From assembly GCF_002743335.1 (NCBI RefSeq), contig NZ_PDZB01000002.1, positions 1 to 64,000 on the forward strand: a stretch of DNA of 64,000 nucleotides. The letters run 5' to 3'. Below the pieces are notes generated by a model. The model saw only the letters and a program-made list of their open reading frames with translations, had not been told where the DNA came from and did no database searches. Position numbers and translations under genes: made by a program. Shown here one piece after another: positions 51,179 through 60,340 of this stretch. This DNA is from Sporosarcina sp. P32b. GTDB taxonomy: Bacteria > Bacillota > Bacilli > Bacillales_A > Planococcaceae. How positions within the stretch are numbered: position 1 is the stretch's first letter; the number at the start of each line of letters is the position of its first letter.

Positions 51179-51436
51179 TTGAACGATATTTTTAAAGCTT
51201 TAAACGATGAAACGAGAAGACAAATACTAACGCTACTCAGTGAAAAAGGATCACTAACTGCCAGTGAAATACACGAAGAATTCGAGATGAGTAAGCCGAG
51301 CATTTCCAATCATTTAAACATTTTACGTAATGCAGGGCTTGTCACTTCGGAGAAAAAAGGGCAGTACATTCATTACACTCTCCACACAACAGTTCTGCAA
51401 GATCTTCTTGTATGGATGATCAAGTTGAATAAATAA
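51179..51436 (+). CDS. ArsR-family repressor, SdpR-like
   Basis: An 85-residue winged-helix repressor. NDIFKALNDETRRQILTLLS and GSLTASEIHEEFEMSKPSIS then LNILRNAGLVTSEKKGQYIH match the SdpR/ArsR helix-turn-helix and wing. No metal-binding Cys is present, which fits SdpR rather than metal-sensing ArsR proteins. The TTG start at 51179 has AAAGGAGA eight bases upstream. In B. subtilis sdpR lies next to the SdpI immunity gene. Here the following 300 bases contain no such gene, so the repressor is an orphan. Confidence 0.85.
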   Translation: MNDIFKALNDETRRQILTLLSEKGSLTASEIHEEFEMSKPSISNHLNILRNAGLVTSEKKGQYIHYTLHTTVLQDLLVWMIKLNK

Positions 51437-51609
51437 AGTCGTAAAGTGTTTGAGGAAATGTATCTATACATACACCTAGTGTGCGTGGAGTTGTCTCGTT
51501 TTTAAAGTGTGTACGTGGCTTTGAGTTACAGATACTGGTTCTAAACAAGGGAGTTAGAGGATGAAAAGTACAGCGTTGAGACTACAAGGGTACCGATATA
51601 AGCTTTATA
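51437..51609. other. Intergenic stretch before the 51610 hairpin, nothing recognised
   Basis: No SdpI-like gene. A 24-codon frame beginning near 51561 has GAGTTAGAGG upstream but no recognisable content, and it ends inside the hairpin. Confidence 0.35.
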
Positions 51610-51654
51610 TTTCGCATAAACAAACAAAACACTAGTTTGTTTGTTTGTGCGAAA
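51610..51654. repeat. Perfect-stem inverted repeat of CAAA units
   Basis: TTTCGCATAAACAAACAAA pairs with TTTGTTTGTTTGTGCGAAA, with one G-T pair, around ACACTAG. It sits between the orphan SdpR-like gene and convergent YtxJ gene and may work as a bidirectional terminator. Confidence 0.6.
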
Positions 51655-51734
51655 GTCTATAAAAATACCCGTGTCTGAAACTAACGTGAATGTATATACG
51701 TTGCTGAAAATCTCTTGCGCAGATGTGTTTAAAA

Positions 51735-52061
51735 TCAGCTATACATTTCAATTGCATCACGGACTACAGATTCTTTAATGTGATAATGTGTCGCTTGCCA
51801 TGTTGCTTTTTGATCTTTTACAATTAACAATTGTGGCGATTCATGTCTAACTTTTAAGTCACTTTCAATCGCTTTTGAAATGGCTTGATCCGTTTGTACG
51901 ACAATGACATAGAGTGGTAAATCTGTAACAAGTTTATGTAATTCTTTTTTTGCGGATAGGCTGCTGAAACATGTCAAACTCATTTTAAAGAGAAGAACGG
52001 ATTGTTTTTCAGAACTTTCTCTAACAGTTCGCCATTCTTCTATAGTTTTAATGCGTTTCAA
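51735..52061 (-). CDS. ytxJ: Bacillithiol-system redox protein YtxJ
   Basis: A 108-residue monothiol thioredoxin-fold protein. The active-site Cys lies in LTCFSSLSAKKEL (about residue 30). VRHESPQLLIVKDQKATWQA and THYHIKES are the characteristic C-terminal motifs, including the cis-Pro. YtxJ proteins work with bacillithiol to reverse thiol modification. The TTG start at 52061 has GGAGG seven bases upstream. Its presence fits a bacillithiol-using Bacillales host. Confidence 0.88.
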   Translation of the reverse strand: MKRIKTIEEWRTVRESSEKQSVLLFKMSLTCFSSLSAKKELHKLVTDLPLYVIVVQTDQAISKAIESDLKVRHESPQLLIVKDQKATWQATHYHIKESVVRDAIEMYS

Positions 52062-52149
52062 TTTACGTCCTCCAGTTACTAGGTTTTATATAATGTGTCT
52101 AGTGTAACTATATACCCCTAACGGTATATAATCAAATGATTAATTGTAT

Positions 52150-52622
52150 TCATCGTACCGCTACGATCAGAAGGGTCATTTCTCCGCTTGGTGTTTGAAC
52201 AGATACTTGGTCACCTATAGAATGTCCTAATAAGCTGTTGGCAAGTGGTGATTCATTCGAAATAGTCCCTTCTAGTAAATCAGCTTCTTCGACACCCACA
52301 ATCGTATAGGTTTCTTTTTCACCATCCGGTAGTTCAATAAATGTCACAGGTGCACCGAAAACGACAGTATCTGTTTCACCATCTGGTACGGAAGTGACTT
52401 CGGCATGTCGAAGTCTATCTAAGATAAATACAATACGTTCTTCAATTTGTGCTTGTGACTCTACGGGAGCTTCGTATTCAGAGTCCTCTCTAAAACCACA
52501 AAACTTGCGTGCATTTTTAACGCGCTGTAATGCATCTTCGCGCTTCTTTGTTTGTAACTCGTCTAACTCTTTTACTAGAGCTTCTTACCCATTTTGGTCA
52601 TTAAGTATTTGTTAGGTTCCAC
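52150..52622 (-). pseudogene. GreA/GreB-family elongation factor gene with an N-terminal frameshift
   Basis: The frame beginning with GTG at 52622 (GAAAGGAG ten bases upstream) reads EPNKYLMTKMGKK and then meets a stop. The other frame carries on as LVKELDELQTKKREDALQRV, through SEYEAPVESQAQIEERIVF, to VTFIELPDGEKETYTIVG and SLLGHSIGDQVSVQTPSGEM, which is clear GreA family. Adding one base between Lys and Leu restores a continuous protein of about 157 residues. The SEYEA tip has Glu where functional GreA has Asp/Glu pairs. GreA-type paralogues of this kind accompany the main greA; this copy looks inactivated, unless the single-base loss is an error. Confidence 0.75.
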
Positions 52623-52808
52623 GTAATTCAAGCTCCTTTCTTATAAAGCATCATGATGCGTTCATTTTTGAAATACCTTCTCTATATCTAGAGAACTCTA
52701 TACAATCTTTTATGCAGTTGCAACTTAACTCAATTGGATTCGTTTACACTAGTAGTTAATTTGAGATTGAGAGTAAACATATACCCATTATTACTAACAG
52801 GAGGTTCA

Positions 52809-53489
52809 ATGAAAACATTTATTGAGAAACATAAAATACTAGTATTATTCATGTTGGCTTATTGGGGCGTCTGTCTGGTCATGCTCTTTAAGAGTTTCGA
52901 CTTCCTTTATGCGGTGTTGTCTTGGAATGTGTTATTGGCCATATTACCAGTTTTCTTCATTAATCAAGCGGTCACGACGATAGGGCAGAAGAAGATCAGT
53001 TGGACTGTTTTCTGGATACTGCTTTGGTTGTTTTTCTTCCCTAACTCTGTCTATGTTGTAACGGATTTTATTCATATAGCGAATGAAAAGTTCAGATGGG
53101 TGTCAAATGCAGGATCCTATGCGCCAGGTGGCGGTATAGTATACAGCCAGGACATCTTCATATGGACCAAGTTATTAGTGATTGCTATGGGCTTCTTTTA
53201 TTCCATCGTAGTGGGTCTGGAGTCTGTTTATATTTTCGAACAGATGGTTAGAAAGAAGTATTCCAAGAAGATTGGCTACGCGAGTATTGTAAGTGTAGGT
53301 TTGCTGACAGGAATCGGCGTTTATATTGGAAGGTTCTTGCGCTTCAATAGTTGGGATGTTGTTTTCAATCCGCTTCAAGTGTTGCAACAAGTAGCGCAAG
53401 TAGATCGATTTGCCGTTCAGTTCATTGTCGCATTCTCTGGCTTTGTTTTATTTTGCTATTTGCTGTATCGATCGTTCAAGGAAAAATAA
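52809..53489 (+). CDS. DUF1361 integral membrane protein
   Basis: A 226-residue protein with about seven predicted TM segments. LSWNVLLAILPVFF and LLWLFFFPNSVYVVTDFIHI are the hallmark of DUF1361, which has no known function. CAGGAGG precedes the ATG at 52809; the frame is open from 52734. It is a single gene, followed by a long hairpin terminator. Confidence 0.88.
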   Translation: MKTFIEKHKILVLFMLAYWGVCLVMLFKSFDFLYAVLSWNVLLAILPVFFINQAVTTIGQKKISWTVFWILLWLFFFPNSVYVVTDFIHIANEKFRWVSNAGSYAPGGGIVYSQDIFIWTKLLVIAMGFFYSIVVGLESVYIFEQMVRKKYSKKIGYASIVSVGLLTGIGVYIGRFLRFNSWDVVFNPLQVLQQVAQVDRFAVQFIVAFSGFVLFCYLLYRSFKEK

Positions 53490-53490
53490 G

Positions 53491-53546
53491 AAGTGCACTT
53501 GTGCCAGTACTACACGTGGATGTTCAGCTATTCATGTGTAGTACAG
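53491..53546 (+). terminator. Long hairpin terminator of the DUF1361 gene
   Basis: AAGTGCACTTGTGCCAGTAC pairs with GTACAGACATAGGTGCTT and the stem extends inward with TACACGTG/CATGTGTA; the loop holds GATGTTCAGCTATTC and the tail is TTTTTT. Confidence 0.8.
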
Positions 53547-53695
53547 ACATAGGTGCTTTTTTATTGAAAACTGCAGAGAATGTTTAGTTCACATTCAGTA
53601 AGGGAAATCACATGACTGAGACGAGTAGAAGACACGTCCGATCAATTCGTGTTTTTTAAATAGAAGAATTTACTTTAAAAAGGAGTCAGATAAAA

Positions 53696-54550
53696 ATGGA
53701 ACAGATAATCGTACAATCGATGCGATTGAATGACGGAACCAGCCTTCCTTCAATTGGTTTCGGCACAGTAAAGGTTAAAGGCGCGCAAGGTGTAGTGAGT
53801 ACGTTAAACGCGATCGAAGCGGGATACAGACTCATTGACACGTCAACGAATTATAATAATGAAGGAATGGTAGGAGAAGCGGTTCGGCGGTCAACTGTGC
53901 CTAGAGAAGAACTGCTGATCAGTTCCAAACTACCTGGAGCTTCACATGAGTACGAAAGAGCAATTCTGATGATTCAAGAGTCACTGTATCGTATCGGAAT
54001 CGATTACTTTGATAAATACTTGATTCATTGGCCGCTTCCAAAACAAGATCAATACGTAGAAGCGTGGAAAGCTTTAGTCGATGCACAGAAATTCGGACTG
54101 ATTAAGACGATTGGTGTTTCTAATTTCTTACCGGAACATCTAGAGCGTATCATTGAGGAAACAGGTGTAACGCCGGCGACCAATCAGATTGAACGCCATC
54201 CGTATTTTAACAATAACGAACTAGTAGAATACAATAAAAGCTGCGGTATCGTAACAGAAGCTTGGAGTCCTTTAGGGCGCGAATTAAACGACGTGTTAGA
54301 AAATGAAACGATTGTCTCGATAGCTAAAAAACACAATAAGCAACCAGCGCAAATTATTATTCGTTGGAACCTACAGAATGATATTTTAACGGTCGTGAAA
54401 TCATCTAACTATGCCCATCAAAAAGCGAATCTTGATGTATTCAATTTTGAATTGTCCGAAGAAGATATGAGACAAATTGACTCTTTAGATAAAGGTGAAG
54501 CGGGAAGAGTAGAAGGACAGCACCCGAATGAATACGAAGAGTTTGATTAA
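53696..54550 (+). CDS. Aldo/keto reductase
   Basis: A 284-residue NADPH-dependent carbonyl reductase with a TIM-barrel fold. Catalytic tetrad: Asp and Tyr in LIDTSTNYNNEG, Lys in LISSKLPGAS and His in YLIHWPLP. ETGVTPATNQIERHPYF and the C-terminal cofactor loop VVKSSNYAHQKANLDVF (in place of the usual PKS) are also present. It belongs to the AKR5-like bacterial group. AAAAAGGAG precedes the ATG. Substrate unknown. Confidence 0.9.
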   Translation: MEQIIVQSMRLNDGTSLPSIGFGTVKVKGAQGVVSTLNAIEAGYRLIDTSTNYNNEGMVGEAVRRSTVPREELLISSKLPGASHEYERAILMIQESLYRIGIDYFDKYLIHWPLPKQDQYVEAWKALVDAQKFGLIKTIGVSNFLPEHLERIIEETGVTPATNQIERHPYFNNNELVEYNKSCGIVTEAWSPLGRELNDVLENETIVSIAKKHNKQPAQIIIRWNLQNDILTVVKSSNYAHQKANLDVFNFELSEEDMRQIDSLDKGEAGRVEGQHPNEYEEFD

Positions 54551-54693
54551 ACGTATCTTTTTTAATATTAAGTTACATTCAGTTTAATGAATACATGTAA
54601 TTATTTATTTACTTTATTGTGATTTGAATCCATATGTTAGTGTAATATCCAAACAAGATTTATTTATATATAGCAATGGCGGAGGTGATCTCA

Positions 54694-54855
54694 ATGAAAA
54701 TGAGCCACTTGCTAATTACGTTAATTAGTGTTGTTCTTGTTTTTATCCTAATAAGTAGTGTGCAAAACGAAATTACCTGGCCATTATTAATTCTATTGTT
54801 AGTAGCGGGATTTGTAATAAACTTTTTTATCTCTTTATTATCACGTAAGGAATAA
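54694..54855 (+). CDS. Small two-TM protein, candidate immunity protein
   Basis: A 53-residue protein with two hydrophobic segments (LLITLISVVLVFILISSV and PLLILLLVAGFVINFFISLL) joined by a short polar loop, and a basic end (SRKE). GGAGGTGATC ends four bases before the ATG. It is 64 bases upstream of a secreted precursor with a bacteriocin-like tail. Short two-TM proteins in this position often confer immunity to membrane-active peptides. The immunity role is inferred from context; I know no homologue. Confidence 0.7.
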   Translation: MKMSHLLITLISVVLVFILISSVQNEITWPLLILLLVAGFVINFFISLLSRKE

Positions 54856-54919
54856 TGAGATTTGTAATTAGTTTTACATTTATTATGATTATTGCTTAGA
54901 AGTAGGGGGAATGACTGGA

Positions 54920-55423
54920 ATGTTATTTGAGAAAAATAAGTTCAGTATATTTACCATTATTACTTGTTTAGTGATGATGGTTAGTATTGTATGGACACCA
55001 CAAAATACTCAGGCTGCTAGTTTACATGTGGATGAGGTAGCTAAGATTACTTCGGAATATCTTGTATTGAATGAAAAAGATGGCACAGTGACCATCGAAA
55101 GAGAAGTAGAATTGGAATCTCGAATCGGTAAAGAATATTTTAATGAGTTAGTACAAACCTTAGAAAAACTTAATGAAGTTTTAGCGCGTCCAGAAGGTGA
55201 GAAGTACAAAAAAGAAATAATCGAAGAAGCAAACTCGAATGTTGTGTCGATGGCTAAAATAAGTGGCTGTGGCGCTGCAACTCTTGCTGGCTTTGCACAT
55301 ACTGGAGCCTTTACTGGGCTTATGACAGTTGCAGGTGTTAGTGGTCCAGCAGGATGGGCTTTAGGTACTGTTGTTGGCGGGGTATGGCTAGCAGGGAGTG
55401 CGGCAGCTGGGTGTTTAAAATAA
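54920..55423 (+). CDS. Secreted precursor with bacteriocin-like C-terminal peptide
   Basis: A 167-residue protein with an N-terminal signal peptide (FSIFTIITCLVMMVSIVW, cleavage near TQAAS). A charged helical stretch of about 75 residues follows. The last 55 residues are different: rich in Gly and Ala, hydrophobic, no charge except the final Lys, and framed by two Cys (SGCGAATLAG at the beginning and AAGCLK at the end). This is the build of a leader-propeptide-toxin precursor, as in SdpC or other membrane-active bacteriocins. AGGGGGA is nine bases before the ATG at 54920 but touches that at 54911. No processing gene is adjacent. Function inferred. Confidence 0.75.
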   Translation: MLFEKNKFSIFTIITCLVMMVSIVWTPQNTQAASLHVDEVAKITSEYLVLNEKDGTVTIEREVELESRIGKEYFNELVQTLEKLNEVLARPEGEKYKKEIIEEANSNVVSMAKISGCGAATLAGFAHTGAFTGLMTVAGVSGPAGWALGTVVGGVWLAGSAAAGCLK

Positions 55424-55450
55424 TCTATAGATTAAATACTGAGATTAATA

Positions 55451-55484
55451 CTCAAAAGCCCTCCAGCAATGGAGGGCTTTTGAG
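55451..55484. terminator. Perfect-stem terminator after the bacteriocin-like gene
   Basis: CTCAAAAGCCCTCCA pairs without mismatch with TGGAGGGCTTTTGAG around GCAA. It ends the candidate bacteriocin unit. Confidence 0.85.
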
Positions 55485-55549
55485 TGTAACTTACTTAGTA
55501 AAGGGGTACATTGAAAATGTCTGCGATTTCAGATCCTGTTATTATGATG

Positions 55550-55601
55550 AAAATGACTCACCAAGGTCCGCATTGTAAAGGGACGAGGTGGGTCATTTTT
55601 T
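55550..55601 (+). terminator. Second hairpin with U tract downstream
   Basis: AAAATGACTCACC pairs with GGTGGGTCATTTT, with an inner GGTCC/GGGAC stem, then T. The bases between the two terminators contain a 37-codon frame (ATG 55517) without recognisable content. It may be the end of another small transcript; the further 150 bases to 55758 hold nothing recognised. Confidence 0.65.
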
Positions 55602-55758
55602 ATTGTACCAACTTCAAATTCAACTTTTAAAGGACAACGGCTAAAAGTATTTGTGTAATCGGGCGCGTGAATGGAAAACGATATTGAGTCACAATACCGA
55701 TGATTTTTTCAGGAAGCTAAAAGAGCACAAATCCTGTTCATGAATGGCAGAACATGTA

Positions 55759-55926
55759 TTAATAATGGACACTCTCGATCTTCAAGCATTTCATACACTT
55801 CCTATAGGTTACGTTTTCAGTATATTCGTGTATGCACTGTGCTTGCAGGAGAGCCAACTGTTCTTCTAACTGATGAAGATTTCGGCGTTTTACAGAGATC
55901 TGATGAATTAACTGTTCAGTTGTCAT
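55759..55926 (-). CDS. Small CxxC protein downstream of thiC
   Basis: A 55-residue protein with an N-terminal coiled-coil-like helix (LIHQISVKRRNLHQLEEQLA) followed by CIHEYTEN and RKCMKCLKIESVHY. The C-x-H plus C-x2-C pattern looks like a small metal-binding knuckle. AAGGAGTG lies upstream, 19 bases past the thiC stop. It is too short for the usual gene-length cut-offs. It may be co-transcribed with thiC. Function unknown. Confidence 0.65.
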   Translation of the reverse strand: MTTEQLIHQISVKRRNLHQLEEQLALLQAQCIHEYTENVTYRKCMKCLKIESVHY

Positions 55927-55944
55927 AACTCCATTCACTCCTTA

Positions 55945-57756
<1,812 letters not shown>

Positions 57757-57777
57757 TTAAGTGATGGGAATCGGCAA

Positions 57778-57813
57778 CAAAAAAGACCAGTTCCGTAGAT
57801 AGGACCTGGTCTT
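57778..57813 (-). terminator. Expression-platform terminator of the TPP riboswitch
   Basis: On the minus strand AAGACCAGGTCC pairs with GGAACTGGTCTT, followed by TTTT. It lies between the aptamer and thiC and is the off-state terminator. Confidence 0.85.
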
Positions 57814-57848
57814 CAAAACGCAAAAATACGCGTCGCTGATAAAATGAA

Positions 57849-57947
57849 AACTTCCCTACGCTGGTACGAGCCAGATCAGGTCCAAAGAGTCCGGAATGCG
57901 TGTACTATCATTCCATCTCAGTCCAATAACGTTGGACACCCCTAGTT
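57849..57947 (-). promoter_or_regulatory. TPP riboswitch (thi box)
   Basis: On the minus strand the aptamer reads ACTAGGGGTG, then CTGAGATGG, TTTGGACCTGATCTGG and TACCAGCGTAGGGAAGT. These are the conserved P1/P2, J-region and P4/P5 sequences of the TPP aptamer. It controls thiC by transcription termination. Confidence 0.95.
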
Positions 57948-58538
57948 ATAGTATTTAATTGTTCGAACAGGAACAGTCTACCATACCTTAATCGGTTTTC
58001 AAAGAGTAATTATACTTTTAATTTCCATAGGTTCCGTTATTTACATGTAACTTATGTGATCGGTGAGGAAACAGAAATGCGTAATCAGAAGAAAATCTCC
58101 AAAATATTGTACATTCAGTCCTATAGTAAGTTTGTAGAAAAGTATATCGAGGGCTTGTCTGTAAAGATAGATCTATGGACAAGCTATTTTTATAAAAAAT
58201 TTCAACACCACTCAAGAGAGCAGGTAATGACGAGAAGTGAATGTCTTTGTATGACTTGTAAGATGCATAAGTAGTGATGACGTGAGATAATCAAAAATGA
58301 AAAAACAAAAGAGGGAAGGAGCAGAGTAGTAGAGCTTACATCGTATAACATATCTGGGATTGAGAAGGATGAATGCTATGGGAAAGTAAAGTCAAATACA
58401 TATTCTGTTTTTCATCATGGTGCATGTCATTATGTGCCTCAAGTATGCAGTAATTGAAGCAATTATTTTACTGTAGTCTAGATACGCTTGCATACAGCTA
58501 ATTAGAAATATCATTCCTATGGAGGAGGTAACCAATAT
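57948..58538. other. Intergenic stretch between thiC leader and antiporter
   Basis: No supported gene. GGCTTGTC/GACAAGC (58153-58190) makes a loose hairpin followed by ATTTTTATAAAA. A short frame at 58226-58273 with C-L-C-x2-C is too small to call. The end carries GGAGGAGG, the ribosome-binding site of the antiporter gene. Confidence 0.35.
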
Positions 58539-59492
58539 ATGTCCTATGTTTTACTCATTATTGGATTTGTATTATTAATAAAAGGGGCCGACTATTTCGT
58601 GGATGGTTCTTCAAATATCGCAAGACTTTTACAAATTCCACCTATATTGATTGGGCTGACTATTGTAGCACTTGGAACTAGCTCACCAGAAGCGACGGTC
58701 AGTATAATTGCAGCGATGGGCGGAAACGCGGATGTCGCAGTAGGGAACGTAGTGGGGAGTAATATATTCAATATTACGATCGTTGTCGGGATGGCAGCAT
58801 TTCTGTTTCCGCTGAAGGTACAAAGTGAAACGATACGGAAAGAGATTCCGTTTACTTTGCTGGCGGGTATAGTTATGTTGGTGTTGATGAGTGATATGGC
58901 ACTACAAGGCTTCAGCAGCAATATGATTACCCGCGGTGATGGAATAATTTTCTTACTATTCCTTTCGATCTTTATGTACTATGTGATTGAACTTGGTCTT
59001 AGAAGCCGTCAAAATTCTACGCTTACACAAGCCACTGAGAATGTGAAGTGGGGCAAGAATATACTAATTACTTTAGTCGGGCTGGCAGCAATTATTTTCG
59101 GAGGAGATTTAGTCGTAAGTAACGCCACGAAAATCGCTTATTCTCTTGGCATGAGTGAAACATTGGTAGGTCTTACGATTATCGCAATCGGTACTTCTCT
59201 GCCTGAATTAGTTACATCGATTTCAGCGGCATTGAAAAAGGAGAGCGAAATTGCTTTAGGGAACATCGTCGGGAGCAATATTTTCAACATCCTGTTTGTT
59301 CTCGGGGCCTCCTCTGTCATTACGCCCATCGCGGTGAACGATAAAGTATTTATTGACGTCATCATAATGCTTGTATTGACCTTAGTATTATTGCTATTCG
59401 CTAGAACGGGCTTCAAAATTGGTAAGCGTGAAGGTCTCATGTTAGCTGTAGCGTACGTTGTATATCTAGTGTATGTTATTTTACGTAATTAA
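58539..59492 (+). CDS. Calcium/sodium antiporter, YrbG-like
   Basis: A 317-residue membrane protein with ten predicted TM segments in two inverted repeats, each with the CaCA alpha motif: GLTIVALGTSSPEATVSIIA with VGNVVGSNIFNI in the first half and GLTIIAIGTSLPELVTSISA with LGNIVGSNIFNI in the second. These acidic residues bind Ca2+ and Na+. Exports Ca2+ in exchange for Na+ or H+. GGAGGAGG precedes the ATG. Convergent with the response regulator gene, sharing a terminator. Confidence 0.93.
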   Translation: MSYVLLIIGFVLLIKGADYFVDGSSNIARLLQIPPILIGLTIVALGTSSPEATVSIIAAMGGNADVAVGNVVGSNIFNITIVVGMAAFLFPLKVQSETIRKEIPFTLLAGIVMLVLMSDMALQGFSSNMITRGDGIIFLLFLSIFMYYVIELGLRSRQNSTLTQATENVKWGKNILITLVGLAAIIFGGDLVVSNATKIAYSLGMSETLVGLTIIAIGTSLPELVTSISAALKKESEIALGNIVGSNIFNILFVLGASSVITPIAVNDKVFIDVIIMLVLTLVLLLFARTGFKIGKREGLMLAVAYVVYLVYVILRN

Positions 59493-59585
59493 GAAAAAAT
59501 CACCAAGTTTGCTATAACGAGAGTTACATACTCCTATGTACAACAGGGCAAAAGAGTCAATCGTCGGCATGCCGATCAATAAAAG

Positions 59586-59625
59586 AAGGCTACTTTCCAT
59601 TCATTCATGGAAAGTAGCCTTTTTT
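59586..59625. terminator. Bidirectional terminator
   Basis: AAGGCTACTTTCCAT pairs perfectly with ATGGAAAGTAGCCTT around TCATTC, with T on one side and A on the other. Serves the antiporter gene and the response regulator gene. Confidence 0.9.
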
Positions 59626-59647
59626 ATGTGTATGGCATGATCTGTAA

Positions 59648-60322
59648 TTATCTCCACTTATAGCCGATACCCCAAACTGTCATCAAAATCTCGTCAATGG
59701 GGAAATTCGATTTCCTCAACTTATCTCGTAGATTTCGAATATGGGAATCGACTGTTCGAACTTCCGTATACGTATCATATTCCCAAGCTACTTGAAGCAA
59801 GTCTTCCCGTGTGAACGTACGATTTGGCCGAGTCATCATCGCTTCAATAATATAGAATTCCTTTAATGTAAGACGAACTTCCTGCGTGTCGTATAGGATG
59901 GAATAGGACTCCAAGTTAAGAGTGAATGGACCTTCATGAATAGACTTCGGTTGATTGTCGTCCTCTGTACGCCGTAATGCCACGCGCACTCTCGCGGTAA
60001 GTTCGCGCTCGTCAAATGGTTTTGTAATATAATCATCCGCCCCTTGGTCAAGTCCTTTTACAACATCAGATTTATCAGATCGAGCCGTCAATAAAATTAC
60101 AGGTACAGCTGAAACATCTCTAATTCTGCGGCAAACTTCCCAGCCATCCATGCCAGGCATCATGACATCGAGCAATACAAGATGTACGTCCTCCACGTTG
60201 AATAGCTCAAGTGCTTTTTGGCCGTCAGTCGCTTGCAAGCAACGATATCCGTGTGGTGCGAGGAATAGTTCGAGCAGATCGAGCATGCGTTGTTCATCAT
60301 CAACTAGCAAAATTGTTTTCAT
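59648..60322 (-). CDS. OmpR/PhoB-family response regulator
   Basis: A 224-residue regulator. Receiver domain: acidic pair in ILLVDDEQRM, phospho-acceptor Asp in LVLLDVMMPGMDGW, Thr in ILLTARSDKSD and Lys in YITKPFDERE. C-terminal winged helix: LTLKEFYIIEAMMTRPNRTF, then VRTVDSHIRNLRDKLRK. The start ATG at 60322 (MKTILL) is preferred; ATGs at 60331 and 60328 are in frame. It follows the histidine kinase gene by about 18 bases and is co-transcribed with it. Probably controls the divergent YdhK-CueP genes. Confidence 0.92.
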   Translation of the reverse strand: MKTILLVDDEQRMLDLLELFLAPHGYRCLQATDGQKALELFNVEDVHLVLLDVMMPGMDGWEVCRRIRDVSAVPVILLTARSDKSDVVKGLDQGADDYITKPFDERELTARVRVALRRTEDDNQPKSIHEGPFTLNLESYSILYDTQEVRLTLKEFYIIEAMMTRPNRTFTREDLLQVAWEYDTYTEVRTVDSHIRNLRDKLRKSNFPIDEILMTVWGIGYKWR

Positions 60323-60340
60323 ATGCATCATCTACTTTCA

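Noticed and set aside
51601..51660. CAAA/TTTG repeats considered as a CRISPR or tandem array
   Set aside because: They form one inverted repeat with a 7-base loop; there are no regularly spaced repeats or spacers. No CRISPR array was seen in the window.
55740..55928. 62-codon plus-strand frame
   Set aside because: Antisense to the small CxxC gene at 55759-55926, which has a ribosome-binding site and patterned cysteines.
58056..58274. 72-codon plus-strand frame with Cys-rich end
   Set aside because: No ribosome-binding site and it crosses a hairpin with a T-rich tail; the C-L-C-x2-C end is too short to support a family.
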